DNA of 10,841 nt, taken from positions 1 to 10,841 of the forward strand of contig JABFWC010000021.1 of the NCBI GenBank assembly GCA_013362385.1, written 5' to 3'. Below the pieces are notes generated by a model. The model was not told where the DNA came from. It saw only the letters and a program-made list of their open reading frames with translations, and ran no database searches. The DNA comes from Pseudarthrobacter sp. (GTDB lineage: Bacteria > Actinomycetota > Actinomycetes > Actinomycetales > Micrococcaceae). Positions 1-6,199 of the stretch are shown piece after piece; positions within the stretch are counted from its first letter, which is position 1; the number at the start of each line of letters is the position of its first letter. Position numbers and translations under genes: made by a program.

Positions 1-423
1 CCTGCCGGCCCGGATGACTTGGGCGACCCCGCTGATCGCCAACGGAAATGACACGACGGCGGCCAGGTGACGCTTCAGATCGTACGGGTCGTCCAGCGTC
101 GCCCAGCCCACGAGAATCCCGGGCAAGCCAGCACACGCGGTCACCCAGACGGGGTTGGCCCGGATGAGGGACCAGACGGCGGCAACGAGGGACAGCGCGC
201 AGCCGGCGAAAATGTAGCCGGTGCCGAGGGCGGACTCTTCCTGCCCGGCCGGAGCCGGCAGCCAGAGGTGCCAACCGGCAAGCCCGATCCCGTACCCGAT
301 CAGGATCATCGATGCGAGGACAAACAGGATCCAGGCGATTGTTCCGGTCCATCGCCGTCTTGCGCCAGGGGGTGCCCCCTTCTCCCCGCCCGAATCTTCC
401 TTAGTGGCGTCATCCGCCGGCAC
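1..423 (-). CDS. Multi-pass membrane protein, 3' end outside window
   Basis: I do not recognise the family. The minus-strand frame stays open for 141 codons from a GTG at 423 to the window edge, so the C-terminus is missing. A hydrophilic N-terminus (about 1-25, with an Arg-Arg-Arg-Trp stop-transfer-like patch) is followed by four hydrophobic stretches at about 26-48, 66-87, 91-110 and 118-137. This fits an integral membrane protein of the cytoplasmic membrane with a cytosolic N-terminus. GTG was chosen because an in-frame TAG lies a short way upstream and no other start precedes the first membrane segment. The Shine-Dalgarno is weak (GGGG about 8 bases upstream). The start lies inside the end of the small frame 410-616, which suggests translational coupling if that frame is real. 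The membrane pattern is seen directly; any role is unknown. Confidence 0.6.
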   Translation of the reverse strand, partial: MPADDATKEDSGGEKGAPPGARRRWTGTIAWILFVLASMILIGYGIGLAGWHLWLPAPAGQEESALGTGYIFAGCALSLVAAVWSLIRANPVWVTACAGLPGILVGWATLDDPYDLKRHLAAVVSFPLAISGVAQVIRAGR

Positions 424-616
424 TGAATGCCCCGATACGAGCTAAATGCTCTTCCGCCGGGCACTGGTCGCGATGGAGCTGCTCCAGATGTACCGGCCGG
501 TTATGGCCTCTGGCCTCGTCCCCGGCGTCGGGTCCCAGGACGTCATCGGCTCGGATCACCATGGCGACCCCCAGAGGTTCGTCGTCGACGCCTGCCACTG
601 GTTGGTTCTTGTCCAT
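410..616 (-). CDS. Possible small acidic protein, 68 aa
   Basis: This short frame starts with ATG (MDKNQPVAG) behind a good purine-rich Shine-Dalgarno (GGCGGGGGAAC, about 5 bases from the ATG). Its codons are moderately rich in G or C at the third position. The product is soluble, acidic and His-containing, with no membrane segment and no motif I recognise. Its TGA at 410-412 lies just inside the start of the membrane-protein gene (GTG at 423), the usual arrangement of a coupled gene pair on the same strand. Against it are the short length and the lack of any recognised homologue. It could be a chance frame in a leader. Confidence 0.35.
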   Translation of the reverse strand: MDKNQPVAGVDDEPLGVAMVIRADDVLGPDAGDEARGHNRPVHLEQLHRDQCPAEEHLARIGAFSAGG

Positions 617-834
617 GTTCCCCCGCCCGTCAGGTTTCCTGCATTCTAAGCCGCCGGTTTCCCCGGAAGCAGCCTTGATCGAAAAGGTCCCCTAGGCGAC
701 GGCGGTGCACACACATTCTGGCCCGGCATCACTACGTCCCGCGGATTCAGATTGCCATTAGCCACCCGCCGGTACCGCTGCCTCTGGCCGCTTCTGGAAT
801 CCTTGTCCCCCGCAGTTCCATTCCTGGCATGGGA
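617..834. other. Intergenic stretch without recognised gene
   Basis: About 220 bases between the possible 68-residue gene and the terminator hairpin. No frame on either strand has convincing codon use, start site or motif. It probably holds the promoter of the 616-1 minus-strand pair, but I could not assign -35 and -10 boxes. Confidence 0.4.
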
Positions 835-864
835 AAGCCCCGGACCAGCTGTGGTCCGGGGCTT
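835..864 (-). terminator. Perfect 12-bp hairpin, rho-independent-type terminator
   Basis: AAGCCCCGGACC (835-846) and GGTCCGGGGCTT (853-864) are exact reverse complements around a six-base loop. The hairpin starts 11 bases past the stop of the minus-strand gene at 876, which is the normal place for its terminator. The T-run on the minus strand is short (CTTTCCC), so termination is probable rather than certain. Confidence 0.7.
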
Positions 865-875
865 GGATAGCGTGC

Positions 876-1175
876 CTATCGTTCGATGCTGACGCTCAGG
901 TCCAGGTGGATGTTCTCGCTGGCGAGTCGGTCTTGAAGATATTGGGCGAGGCTCGCGTCGGTCGCGGTGTGCGGGCCCTTCGGGACGGCCCCCCGAAATA
1001 CGGCTTGGGTATTGGTGGAGCGGAGCACGTCCAACGGTGTGGACCGGAGGTGTCCGTCGGTGAGCCGCTCGATGTCAGTGCGGAAGGTGCGGCGGTGGTC
1101 GTCACGCACGGAGGCGCTCATGGTGAACGGAATGAAAGCTACGGGCAAGAGGATCCTTTCGAGCGAGGCAGCCAC
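876..1175 (-). CDS. Hypothetical protein, up to 99 aa
   Basis: I do not recognise this protein. The frame runs from GTG at 1175 to TAG at 876-878 and is rich in G/C at third positions through most of its length. The product is mostly hydrophilic, with the sequence TDIERLTDGHLRSTPLDVL near residues 33-51 and a charged C-terminus ending SIER. An internal ATG at 1121 (MSASVRDD) would give 81 residues and drop a hydrophobic N-terminal stretch (LLPVAFIPFT, about 9-18). It has no visible Shine-Dalgarno, while the GTG has GAGG about 11 bases upstream, so the start is uncertain. The perfect terminator hairpin just downstream supports a real transcription unit. It could also be the tail of a once longer gene. 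Confidence 0.5.
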   Translation of the reverse strand: MAASLERILLPVAFIPFTMSASVRDDHRRTFRTDIERLTDGHLRSTPLDVLRSTNTQAVFRGAVPKGPHTATDASLAQYLQDRLASENIHLDLSVSIER

Positions 1176-1447
1176 TGGTCAGCGCCTCACTAGGCACAAG
1201 GTAAAAACCTGTCCGCCTATTCCTTCTCAGCCTCGGGCGAGGCGGAGATCACCCCGGGCCTTGCGGGCTCGTCACCGGAGGGATTTCGATGTGGGCGAGG
1301 CCGGGAGCCATGCTCGGGTGCAAGGAAGATTATCCGTACGGCCGCCGCGACATTCGCGGGCCACAGGGCCTCCGTCCCGAGTGGAACATGAACAGGGAAA
1401 CCGCATACAGCTCTGCCCCGTTGGTCAACTTGCGATGGAACCTGCAG
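1176..1447. other. Intergenic stretch, no convincing gene
   Basis: About 270 bases in which every open frame is Arg/Pro/Ser-rich and lacks a plausible ribosome site, which is typical of frames read in the wrong register of GC-rich DNA. A small imperfect hairpin is present (CTCAGCCTC at 1226-1234, GAGGCGGAG at 1239-1247, one mismatch), with no T-run behind it. The stretch may contain gene debris but I could not match it to anything. Confidence 0.4.
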
Positions 1448-1500
1448 CAGCAAAAGTGCTACCCGGCTCCCAGCCGGGTAGCACTTTTGCTGTACCTGCA
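1440..1500. repeat. 21-bp perfect hairpin flanked by 7-bp direct repeats
   Basis: The arms 1448-1468 and 1472-1492 are perfect reverse complements over 21 bases around a CCC loop. Outside them, one base away on each side, ACCTGCA occurs at 1440-1446 and again at 1494-1500 in direct orientation. The hairpin carries AAAA/TTTT at the base of its stem and lies 83 bases past the stop of the minus-strand deaminase gene, so it can act as a bidirectional terminator. The direct repeats are also what a small palindromic insertion with target duplication would leave. The structure is seen directly; both roles are inference. Confidence 0.6.
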
Positions 1501-1574
1501 TCATGTTCCCCCACCATGCAGTGACGGGCGGGACCCGAGCGCCGGCCACGTGCCGCCCGGGCCTGCCGCTCAGG

Positions 1575-2057
1575 TCACCCCGTACGTTCTCCCCGGTGAT
1601 TAGCACGGTGATTCCCGGCAATCGGTGGTTCAAGTACCCACGATGCTTCGGCGGCGCGGACCCATGGGTAGGGCAGCAGGTCTTTGATGCTGATGACGCC
1701 GACCCGGCCTTCGGCGTCGACGAGTACGGAGGTTTCCGACCCGTAGTTGCGTAACAGTTCACGGCAGAGGCCACACGGGTTGGTGACCTGGGGCTGCCCA
1801 TTTCCATCCATGCTGACCGCCACCACGCTCTTCACAGCTTTCTCTTGCGCCATGCGGGCGTTGGCCAATGCGCTGGACTCGGCGCAGATGTTCACCCGTT
1901 TTGAGCCGATGTGAAGGCCTAGGTATATGGCCCCGGATGCGCCGCGCATGGCGGCGGCCACTCTGTGGTTGTCCGTGTGGTGGGCAGTCAGTAGTAGTTC
2001 CCGTGCCGCTTCATAGAGTTCCACATCGGCTGGTTCGAGTTCAAAGGAGATCGCCAC
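1575..2057 (-). CDS. Cytidine/blasticidin-deaminase-like zinc enzyme
   Basis: A member of the cytidine deaminase superfamily, which uses a zinc-bound water to remove the exocyclic amine of cytidine or related bases in the cytosol. Both zinc motifs are visible: CAE at residues 58-60 (Cys ligand plus the proton-shuttling Glu) and PCGLC at 94-98 (two Cys ligands), as in the small CDD/BSD-type enzymes. The recognisable domain ends near residue 131 (LLPYPW). About 28 further residues of low-complexity, His/Arg-rich tail follow, perhaps because the original stop was lost. The start is a GTG at 2057 with AGGAAGGTGG about 10 bases upstream. It lies 39 bases behind the MFS gene on the same strand with no terminator between, so the two are probably cotranscribed. 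The substrate could be cytidine, a modified pyrimidine or a nucleoside antibiotic; sequence alone does not decide. Confidence 0.85.
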   Translation of the reverse strand: MAISFELEPADVELYEAARELLLTAHHTDNHRVAAAMRGASGAIYLGLHIGSKRVNICAESSALANARMAQEKAVKSVVAVSMDGNGQPQVTNPCGLCRELLRNYGSETSVLVDAEGRVGVISIKDLLPYPWVRAAEASWVLEPPIAGNHRANHRGERTG

Positions 2058-2096
2058 GAGCGTTTCCCACCTTCCTTTCTACGCCGTCACCGGCAT

Positions 2097-3404
2097 TTAG
2101 CTGCCGATGAAGGTGCCGTTTTTCTGGCGGGCGAGGAGGTAGAAGACGATGCTCAGCAGTGACAGGACGGCAACGTAAACGGGGAAGATCCAGGACGCGT
2201 TCAGCGATTGGAGCCAGACAAGGAGGTACGACGCCGTTCCTCCGAAGAGAGCCACTCCCAGCCCGTATCCGAGTGCAGTCCCGGCGCCGCGGCAATTTTT
2301 GGGCATGAGGGAGCTGGACACCACGTTGTAGAGGGTCATGTTCAGGACGAGGACGACGGAGCCGCCGAGCAGGACTGCGGCGAAGCCGCCGATTCCTGGG
2401 CGGACGTACATCAGCATCAGGAAGACTGAGGGTATGGACAAGGCGCGGGTGATCAGGAACCACTTGGAGATCGATTTGCCGTCGGCGACCTTGCCGATGA
2501 TGAGGCTGCCGAGGACAAGGACGACTCCCAGGGCGGTGGTCAGGGCGAAGACTGCGGTCGCGTCCTCCTTGAATCCGCTGCGGGCTGCTGTCGGCAGGCC
2601 GGTGTTCCAGGCGTAGTTGTAAGCTTGCGCGGCTCCAACGACGAAGGTGATCGCCAGAACGCTGAGCCAGTGTTTGCGCACCCCACCCCAGACCGTTTTC
2701 GCCGAGCTGTTCTCAGCGAGCTCGTCGGGTTTCATTGTTTCGGGCAGAGTCCGGCGGAGGTAGATCACGACCAGGCCAAGCACTGCGCCTACGATGAACG
2801 GCACGCGCCATCCCCAGTCGGCCATGACCGCTCCGCTAAGCAGGAGGCTGCAGACGTAGCTGACCAGGGAGGCGAGAAGGATGCCGACGTTGACGTAGAA
2901 GGAGATGACGCCGGCGACGAACCCTTCGCGTCCGGCCGGGACGAGTTCGACGGCGTGGGCCGTGGAGAGCGGGGCTTCCACTCCGGTGGAGATGCCCTGG
3001 ATGATGCGGCAAACCAGCAGGACTATGCCTGCGGCGGCGCCGATCTGCTCGTAGGTGGGGCACAGGGCGATGATCAGCGTGGTGCCGGCCATCATCATGA
3101 TGGACCAGAGCATGACACGGCGGCGTCCGATCCTGTCGGCGAACGTGCCCAACAGGATCCCGCCCAAGGGCCGGAAGGCGAAGCCCACGGCAAAGATTGC
3201 CAGGGCATTCAGTGTGGCCGCGATAGGGTCCTGGGCCGGGAAGAACTTCGGTCCAATAAAAGCCGACAGAAGGCCAAAGACCATCCAGTCGTACCATTCC
3301 AGCGTGTTGCCAAGCCCCAGGCCCAGAAGTCCCCTTCGGACTTCGGGAGTCAGTCGGGGCTTCCGGCCGCTTTCAGGGTCAATCTTGACGGAAGTGTCAG
3401 TCAT
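2097..3404 (-). CDS. MHS-family MFS transporter
   Basis: A 435-residue proton symporter of the metabolite:H+ symporter branch of the major facilitator superfamily (ShiA/KgtP/ProP-like), with about twelve membrane segments. Hallmarks are GNTLEWYDW at 32-40 before the first segment ends, FRPLGG at 77-82, the MFS motif-A loop GTFADRIGRRRVM at 86-98 between segments 2 and 3, and RIIQGISTGVE at 133-143 in segment 4. Length is normal for the family and the reading frame is intact. The ATG at 3404 has a strong Shine-Dalgarno (GGAAGGA), and a GC-rich hairpin (3420-3440) abuts it. The deaminase gene follows 39 bases later. It lies divergent from the regulator and catabolic operon, so it is the natural candidate to import that operon's substrate, probably an organic acid or betaine-like compound. 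That link is inference. Confidence 0.9.
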   Translation of the reverse strand: MTDTSVKIDPESGRKPRLTPEVRRGLLGLGLGNTLEWYDWMVFGLLSAFIGPKFFPAQDPIAATLNALAIFAVGFAFRPLGGILLGTFADRIGRRRVMLWSIMMMAGTTLIIALCPTYEQIGAAAGIVLLVCRIIQGISTGVEAPLSTAHAVELVPAGREGFVAGVISFYVNVGILLASLVSYVCSLLLSGAVMADWGWRVPFIVGAVLGLVVIYLRRTLPETMKPDELAENSSAKTVWGGVRKHWLSVLAITFVVGAAQAYNYAWNTGLPTAARSGFKEDATAVFALTTALGVVLVLGSLIIGKVADGKSISKWFLITRALSIPSVFLMLMYVRPGIGGFAAVLLGGSVVLVLNMTLYNVVSSSLMPKNCRGAGTALGYGLGVALFGGTASYLLVWLQSLNASWIFPVYVAVLSLLSIVFYLLARQKNGTFIGS

Positions 3405-3419
3405 GATGATTTTCCTTCC

Positions 3420-3475
3420 CCCGCGCCTTCGGGGCGCGGGAGGGTACGGATCACCGGCTCCCGCCGGGCGGCGGG
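3420..3475 (-). promoter_or_regulatory. Two GC-rich hairpins in the transporter leader
   Basis: CCCGCGCC (3420-3427) pairs with GGCGCGGG (3433-3440) around five bases, and CCCGCC (3460-3465) pairs with GGCGGG (3470-3475) around four. The first hairpin ends directly against the Shine-Dalgarno of the minus-strand MFS gene (about 3412-3419). It could affect ribosome access or be the leftover terminator of the decayed regulator copy upstream. There is no T-run. Confidence 0.4.
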
Positions 3476-3491
3476 TAGGCGGTTATCGAAA

Positions 3492-3780
3492 CTATCGTTT
3501 GGCTTGGTCCGTGATGCGGTACCGGTCCGCCCCATGGGGAGGCGGGTTAGCCCAGATAGCTACGCGTGCCTCTTCGTAGCGTTGAATGCGAACGAGGTAT
3601 CAACTTCAGCAGCGCGACATCAGTCCCGGCTTCCATCACCAGCGTGTACACCGGTGCCGGGGCCGTCGTTCGCTGTGGCCGATACCGCTGAACAAGGGAA
3701 CGGGCAGGAAGCGAGGCGCAAGCACCTCCGCCAGAAGGCACGGTTCTCGACTTCGCCGCAAGTGAATTCCTGTGCTGCAG
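3492..3780 (-). pseudogene. Decayed inverted copy of the XRE-cupin regulator gene
   Basis: On the minus strand, 3580-3541 matches the end of the intact regulator gene (4553-4592) at 33 of 40 bases. In frame it reads RYEEARVAIWANPP, against SYEEVCVAIWVNAP at the C-terminus of the intact protein. Two weaker blocks lie upstream in the same order but in other frames: LAEVLAPRFLPVPLF (3734-3690) resembles the end of the HTH domain (LAQLAHGLDIPVGKFF, residues 66-81), and VYTL (3651-3640) matches VYEL at residues 111-114. The spacings are shorter than in the intact gene, so internal deletions and frameshifts are implied. The start codon and first HTH helices are missing. A stop follows at 3494-3492. 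The C-terminal match is directly seen; the two inner blocks are suggestive only. Its promoter-like sequence survives at 3816-3789. Confidence 0.6.
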
Positions 3781-3788
3781 CTCACACA

Positions 3789-3816
3789 ACTATATTGAAG
3801 ATTTTCACCACGTCAA
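3789..3816 (-). promoter_or_regulatory. Minus-strand promoter facing the transporter
   Basis: TTGACG (3816-3811) and TATAGT (3794-3789) are separated by 16 bases. The 40 bases 3820-3781 match the regulator promoter (3931-3970) at 27 positions without gaps, including ACCATTGA at the -35, TTCA and TATAGT around the -10, and GTGAG just after. It faces the decayed regulator copy and, about 380 bases further on, the MFS gene, for which it may now be the working promoter. Confidence 0.55.
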
Positions 3817-3934
3817 TGGTTTTCCTCGCGAAAGGCAACACCCCTGACGCGGGGCCAGGCGCAGGACTGGGCGCTCGGGATCGCAAGCAGCACGGGCAGT
3901 CGCCACCTAACCCGAGCCGTTTTTCACGAAACCA

Positions 3935-3962
3935 TTGATTCTCTAAATTTTTTCACTATAGT
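3935..3962 (+). promoter_or_regulatory. Promoter of the XRE-cupin regulator
   Basis: TTGATT (3935-3940) and TATAGT (3957-3962) with a 16-base AT-rich spacer, about 35 bases before the regulator ATG at 3997. This is a clear AT-rich island in GC-rich DNA, and its layout equals that of the minus-strand promoter at 3816-3789. Confidence 0.6.
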
Positions 3963-3964
3963 GA
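3953..3964. promoter_or_regulatory. 12-bp palindrome over the -10, likely autoregulatory operator
   Basis: TCACTATAGTGA is a perfect palindrome that covers the -10 box of the regulator promoter, which is where a repressor would block transcription. The left half is kept at the minus-strand promoter (TTCAATATAGT) but the right half is degraded there. Binding by the adjacent XRE-type protein is inferred from position. Confidence 0.5.
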
Positions 3965-3996
3965 GGTGAGTCAGCTCATCGAGAGAAAGCCGGACC

Positions 3997-4605
3997 ATGA
4001 CCAGTGAGAGCGTATCGGGAACTTCCGCTACGGGCACGGGCGCTCTTCTTGCCACCGTCGGCAATAAGATCCGCACTATGCGCAAGGACAAAGGATTGAC
4101 CCTTGCACAGCTATCGGAAGTCACTGGCCTTAGCCCGGCCATTGTCAGCCAGATCGAGCGCGGTCTCGCAAATCCATCTTTCACTACCTTGGCGCAGCTG
4201 GCGCACGGCCTCGACATTCCTGTCGGAAAGTTTTTCCTTGGCCAGGAAGAGACCAAGTCACCAGTGGTGCGAAAGGCTGACCGCCGGAACCTCAAAGGCG
4301 TCACTAAAAAGTCGGTCGGAGAAGCAGTCTACGAGTTGCTGACCCCCGACCTGAACGGGGCGCTGGAAGCTCAATGGATCGTGAGTCCGCCAGGTCACGA
4401 CACCAGCGCTACGCCTTTTCGGCATAGCGGCGAGGAATTCGGCATCATCCTCTCCGGCCGGAAGGACATCTTCCTGGACGGGCAGTGCTATTCGCTTGAA
4501 GAAGGCGATTCCATCACCTTCTCCTCGGACATCCCGCATTGGTACAAGAACAGCTACGAAGAGGTCTGCGTAGCGATCTGGGTTAACGCACCTCACGCGT
4601 GGTGA
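3997..4605 (+). CDS. XRE-type HTH regulator with C-terminal cupin domain
   Basis: A 202-residue transcription regulator of the common HTH_3 plus cupin_2 architecture; members usually control a neighbouring catabolic or amine/acid-use operon and sense a small ligand in the cupin barrel. The HTH spans about 21-77 (IRTMRKDKGLTLAQLSEVTG, then LSPAIVSQIERGLANPS as recognition region). The cupin spans about 125-198, with HSGEEFG at 143-149 and DIPHWYKN at 178-185 supplying likely His and Glu ligand or metal residues. Length is typical. The ATG at 3997 has GAGAGAAAG about 7 bases upstream. It has its own promoter with a palindrome over the -10, so autoregulation is likely. It lies 211 bases before, and in line with, the FAD oxidoreductase gene, which makes the operon its probable target. 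A decayed paralogue lies inverted upstream (3492-3780). Confidence 0.9.
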   Translation: MTSESVSGTSATGTGALLATVGNKIRTMRKDKGLTLAQLSEVTGLSPAIVSQIERGLANPSFTTLAQLAHGLDIPVGKFFLGQEETKSPVVRKADRRNLKGVTKKSVGEAVYELLTPDLNGALEAQWIVSPPGHDTSATPFRHSGEEFGIILSGRKDIFLDGQCYSLEEGDSITFSSDIPHWYKNSYEEVCVAIWVNAPHAW

Positions 4606-4816
4606 TTTAGCGGCCATAGCCGCGTCGCCGTTATTCCGTCGGTCCCACCGGGGCTGCCGGTCTCCACTTCACATCTGCAGCTTGGCCCGTTTGGCTGCGC
4701 TGTGTCATGCCCTCCGGGCCCCATTGTGCCGCTGCCGCGTAGCGCTTCGGCCCAAGCACCGTTGTCCCGTCCCCGCCTGCCGTCTTGAGGGTAGTGCCGG
4801 AAAAGTAAGGATCCCT
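4606..4816 (+). other. Gap between regulator and catabolic operon
   Basis: This 211-base gap holds a weak hairpin right after the regulator stop (GCGGC at 4610-4614, GCCGC at 4619-4623) without a good T-run, so read-through into the operon is possible. I found no second copy of the TCACTATAGTGA palindrome and no convincing -35/-10 pair. The frame of the next gene stays open back to 4682, but that extension is Arg/Cys-rich and lacks a ribosome site. Confidence 0.4.
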
Positions 4817-6199
4817 ATGAACGCCTCGTCAGCCATGCCCTCCCAGCACCTGAGCATCACCCCGTCCGAGCTTTCAGCTCCCGTCATTTCCCGCTCCGAC
4901 ATCCTGGTCGTCGGCGGCGGCCCCGCTGGTGTGGCCGCCGCGGTAACGGCCGCCCGCTCCGGCGCCAAGGTCACCCTCCTGGAGCGCTATTCCTCGCTGG
5001 GTGGCCTTGCCTCCGGCGGCATGGTGCTGGTCCTCGATGACATGATCAACGGCCAGGAAATCACGGTCACCGGCATCGTTTCGGAGTACGTGGAGCGGCT
5101 CCAAAAGCTGGGCCTTGCCATCGTTCCCCCGGCGGATGACCGAAAGACTTCCGAGGAACTGTGGAACAAGTGGGGCCGCTACGGCACCTTCGACTTCCAC
5201 TCCCACACCACCCCCAAGCCCATCTGCTACGCCGCCGCGTTCGACCCGGACGGCTGGAAGCGCGTCTCCAACGACCTTGTCCGTGAAGCGGGCGTTAACC
5301 TTCGACTGCACTCCTGGTTCTCCCGCCCCATCGTGGAGAACGGCGTCATGAAGGGCGTCGTTTGTGAGACCAAGTCCGGCCCCCAGGCCTTTACTGCGGA
5401 CATCGTCATCGACACGACCGGGGATATTGACGTCGCGTCCCGTGCCGGCGCCAGCCACGTCAAGGACAATTACCTCACCACCCTGGTGTTCCGGCTGGGC
5501 AACGTTGACACCAACGCGGCCGAAGCTTTCGAGCAGGCCAACCCCAAGGAAGCCCGCGCCATCAACCGCAAGATCAAGCGCATTCTTGGCGGCGCCTGGG
5601 AGCTGTGGTGGCTCAAGACGCCCATCGAAGGCGTCGTCTGGTGCAACGCCCCGCACATGACCGGTTACGACGGCGTCGACCCGGCAGACATGACCGCTGC
5701 CGAGTTCGCCGCCCGCGACCGCATCACCGAGGCCGTGGACTATGTCCGCGCACATCTTCCCGGCTTTGAGAACTGCTACATGCTGGACGTCGCCTCCCAG
5801 ATGGGCGTCCGCCAGACCCGGCTGCTTCAGGGCGAGTACGTGATGACCAAGGACGACGTCACCTCCCGCCGGCACTTTGCCGACGCCGTGGCCCGGGGCC
5901 GCGACTACTACTACCCCTACCGGTCGCTGCTGCCCAAGGAAGTGGACCAGTTGCTCGTCGCCGGCCGCCACTACTCCGCCACCCCCGAGGCGCAAAAAAT
6001 GTCCCGGGAAATCCCGCCCTGCATGGCCATGGGCCAGGCCGTCGGCGTGGCCGCCGCGCTTGCCGTCGAGTCCCGGGTGATGGTCCGCGACGTCGCGGCC
6101 GCCGACATCCAGCTCGGTATGCGCCGGCACGGCGCGGACCCGGGAGATGTGCCGTCCTCGAACGCAACCATCGACCAGGCTGCCGTGGTGTCGGCATGA
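4817..6199 (+). CDS. FAD-dependent oxidoreductase (FAD_oxidored, PF12831-like)
   Basis: A soluble flavoprotein of 460 residues. The N-terminal dinucleotide-binding fold shows VVGGGPAG at 31-38, the acidic Glu56 that closes the second strand and would bind the ADP ribose, then LGGLASGG at 61-68. The C-terminal FAD segment carries PYRSLLP, LLVAGRHYSA and PPCMAMGQAVGVAAAL at about 368-420, the usual end of this family. The frame extends back to 4682, but ATG at 4817 was chosen because AAGGA lies 7 bases upstream and the fold begins normally from there. It is the first gene of the operon and its TGA overlaps the next ATG by four bases. In this setting it probably oxidises or reduces (C=C or C-OH) the substrate or its activated form. 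The exact reaction is not deducible; relatives are poorly characterised. Confidence 0.85.
   Translation: MNASSAMPSQHLSITPSELSAPVISRSDILVVGGGPAGVAAAVTAARSGAKVTLLERYSSLGGLASGGMVLVLDDMINGQEITVTGIVSEYVERLQKLGLAIVPPADDRKTSEELWNKWGRYGTFDFHSHTTPKPICYAAAFDPDGWKRVSNDLVREAGVNLRLHSWFSRPIVENGVMKGVVCETKSGPQAFTADIVIDTTGDIDVASRAGASHVKDNYLTTLVFRLGNVDTNAAEAFEQANPKEARAINRKIKRILGGAWELWWLKTPIEGVVWCNAPHMTGYDGVDPADMTAAEFAARDRITEAVDYVRAHLPGFENCYMLDVASQMGVRQTRLLQGEYVMTKDDVTSRRHFADAVARGRDYYYPYRSLLPKEVDQLLVAGRHYSATPEAQKMSREIPPCMAMGQAVGVAAALAVESRVMVRDVAAADIQLGMRRHGADPGDVPSSNATIDQAAVVSA

Noticed and set aside
967..1524. 185-codon plus-strand frame
   Set aside because: It is Arg/Ser/Pro-rich, opposes the minus-strand hypothetical gene and runs through the 1448-1492 hairpin; no ribosome site.
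3547..3789. 80-codon minus-strand frame with a TTG start
   Set aside because: The start codon overlaps the -10 box of the minus promoter, and the frame differs from the one that matches the regulator's C-terminus; it is read as part of the pseudogene.
2625..3938. 437-codon plus-strand frame
   Set aside because: It lies antisense to the MFS gene, is rich in Asp/Gly/His/Arg without any domain, and runs across the regulator promoter region; it is a GC-bias shadow.
4610..4623. Terminator between regulator and operon
   Set aside because: The stem is only five pairs and no T-run follows; it is mentioned in the gap entry but not called as a terminator.
4682..4816. N-terminal extension of the FAD oxidoreductase
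   Set aside because: The 45 extra residues are Arg/Cys-rich, lack a Shine-Dalgarno at 4682 and precede a well-placed AAGGA plus ATG at 4817.
4874..6130. 418-codon minus-strand frame
   Set aside because: It is antisense to the FAD oxidoreductase and has the Gly/Val/His/Asp composition typical of a mirror frame, with no motif.
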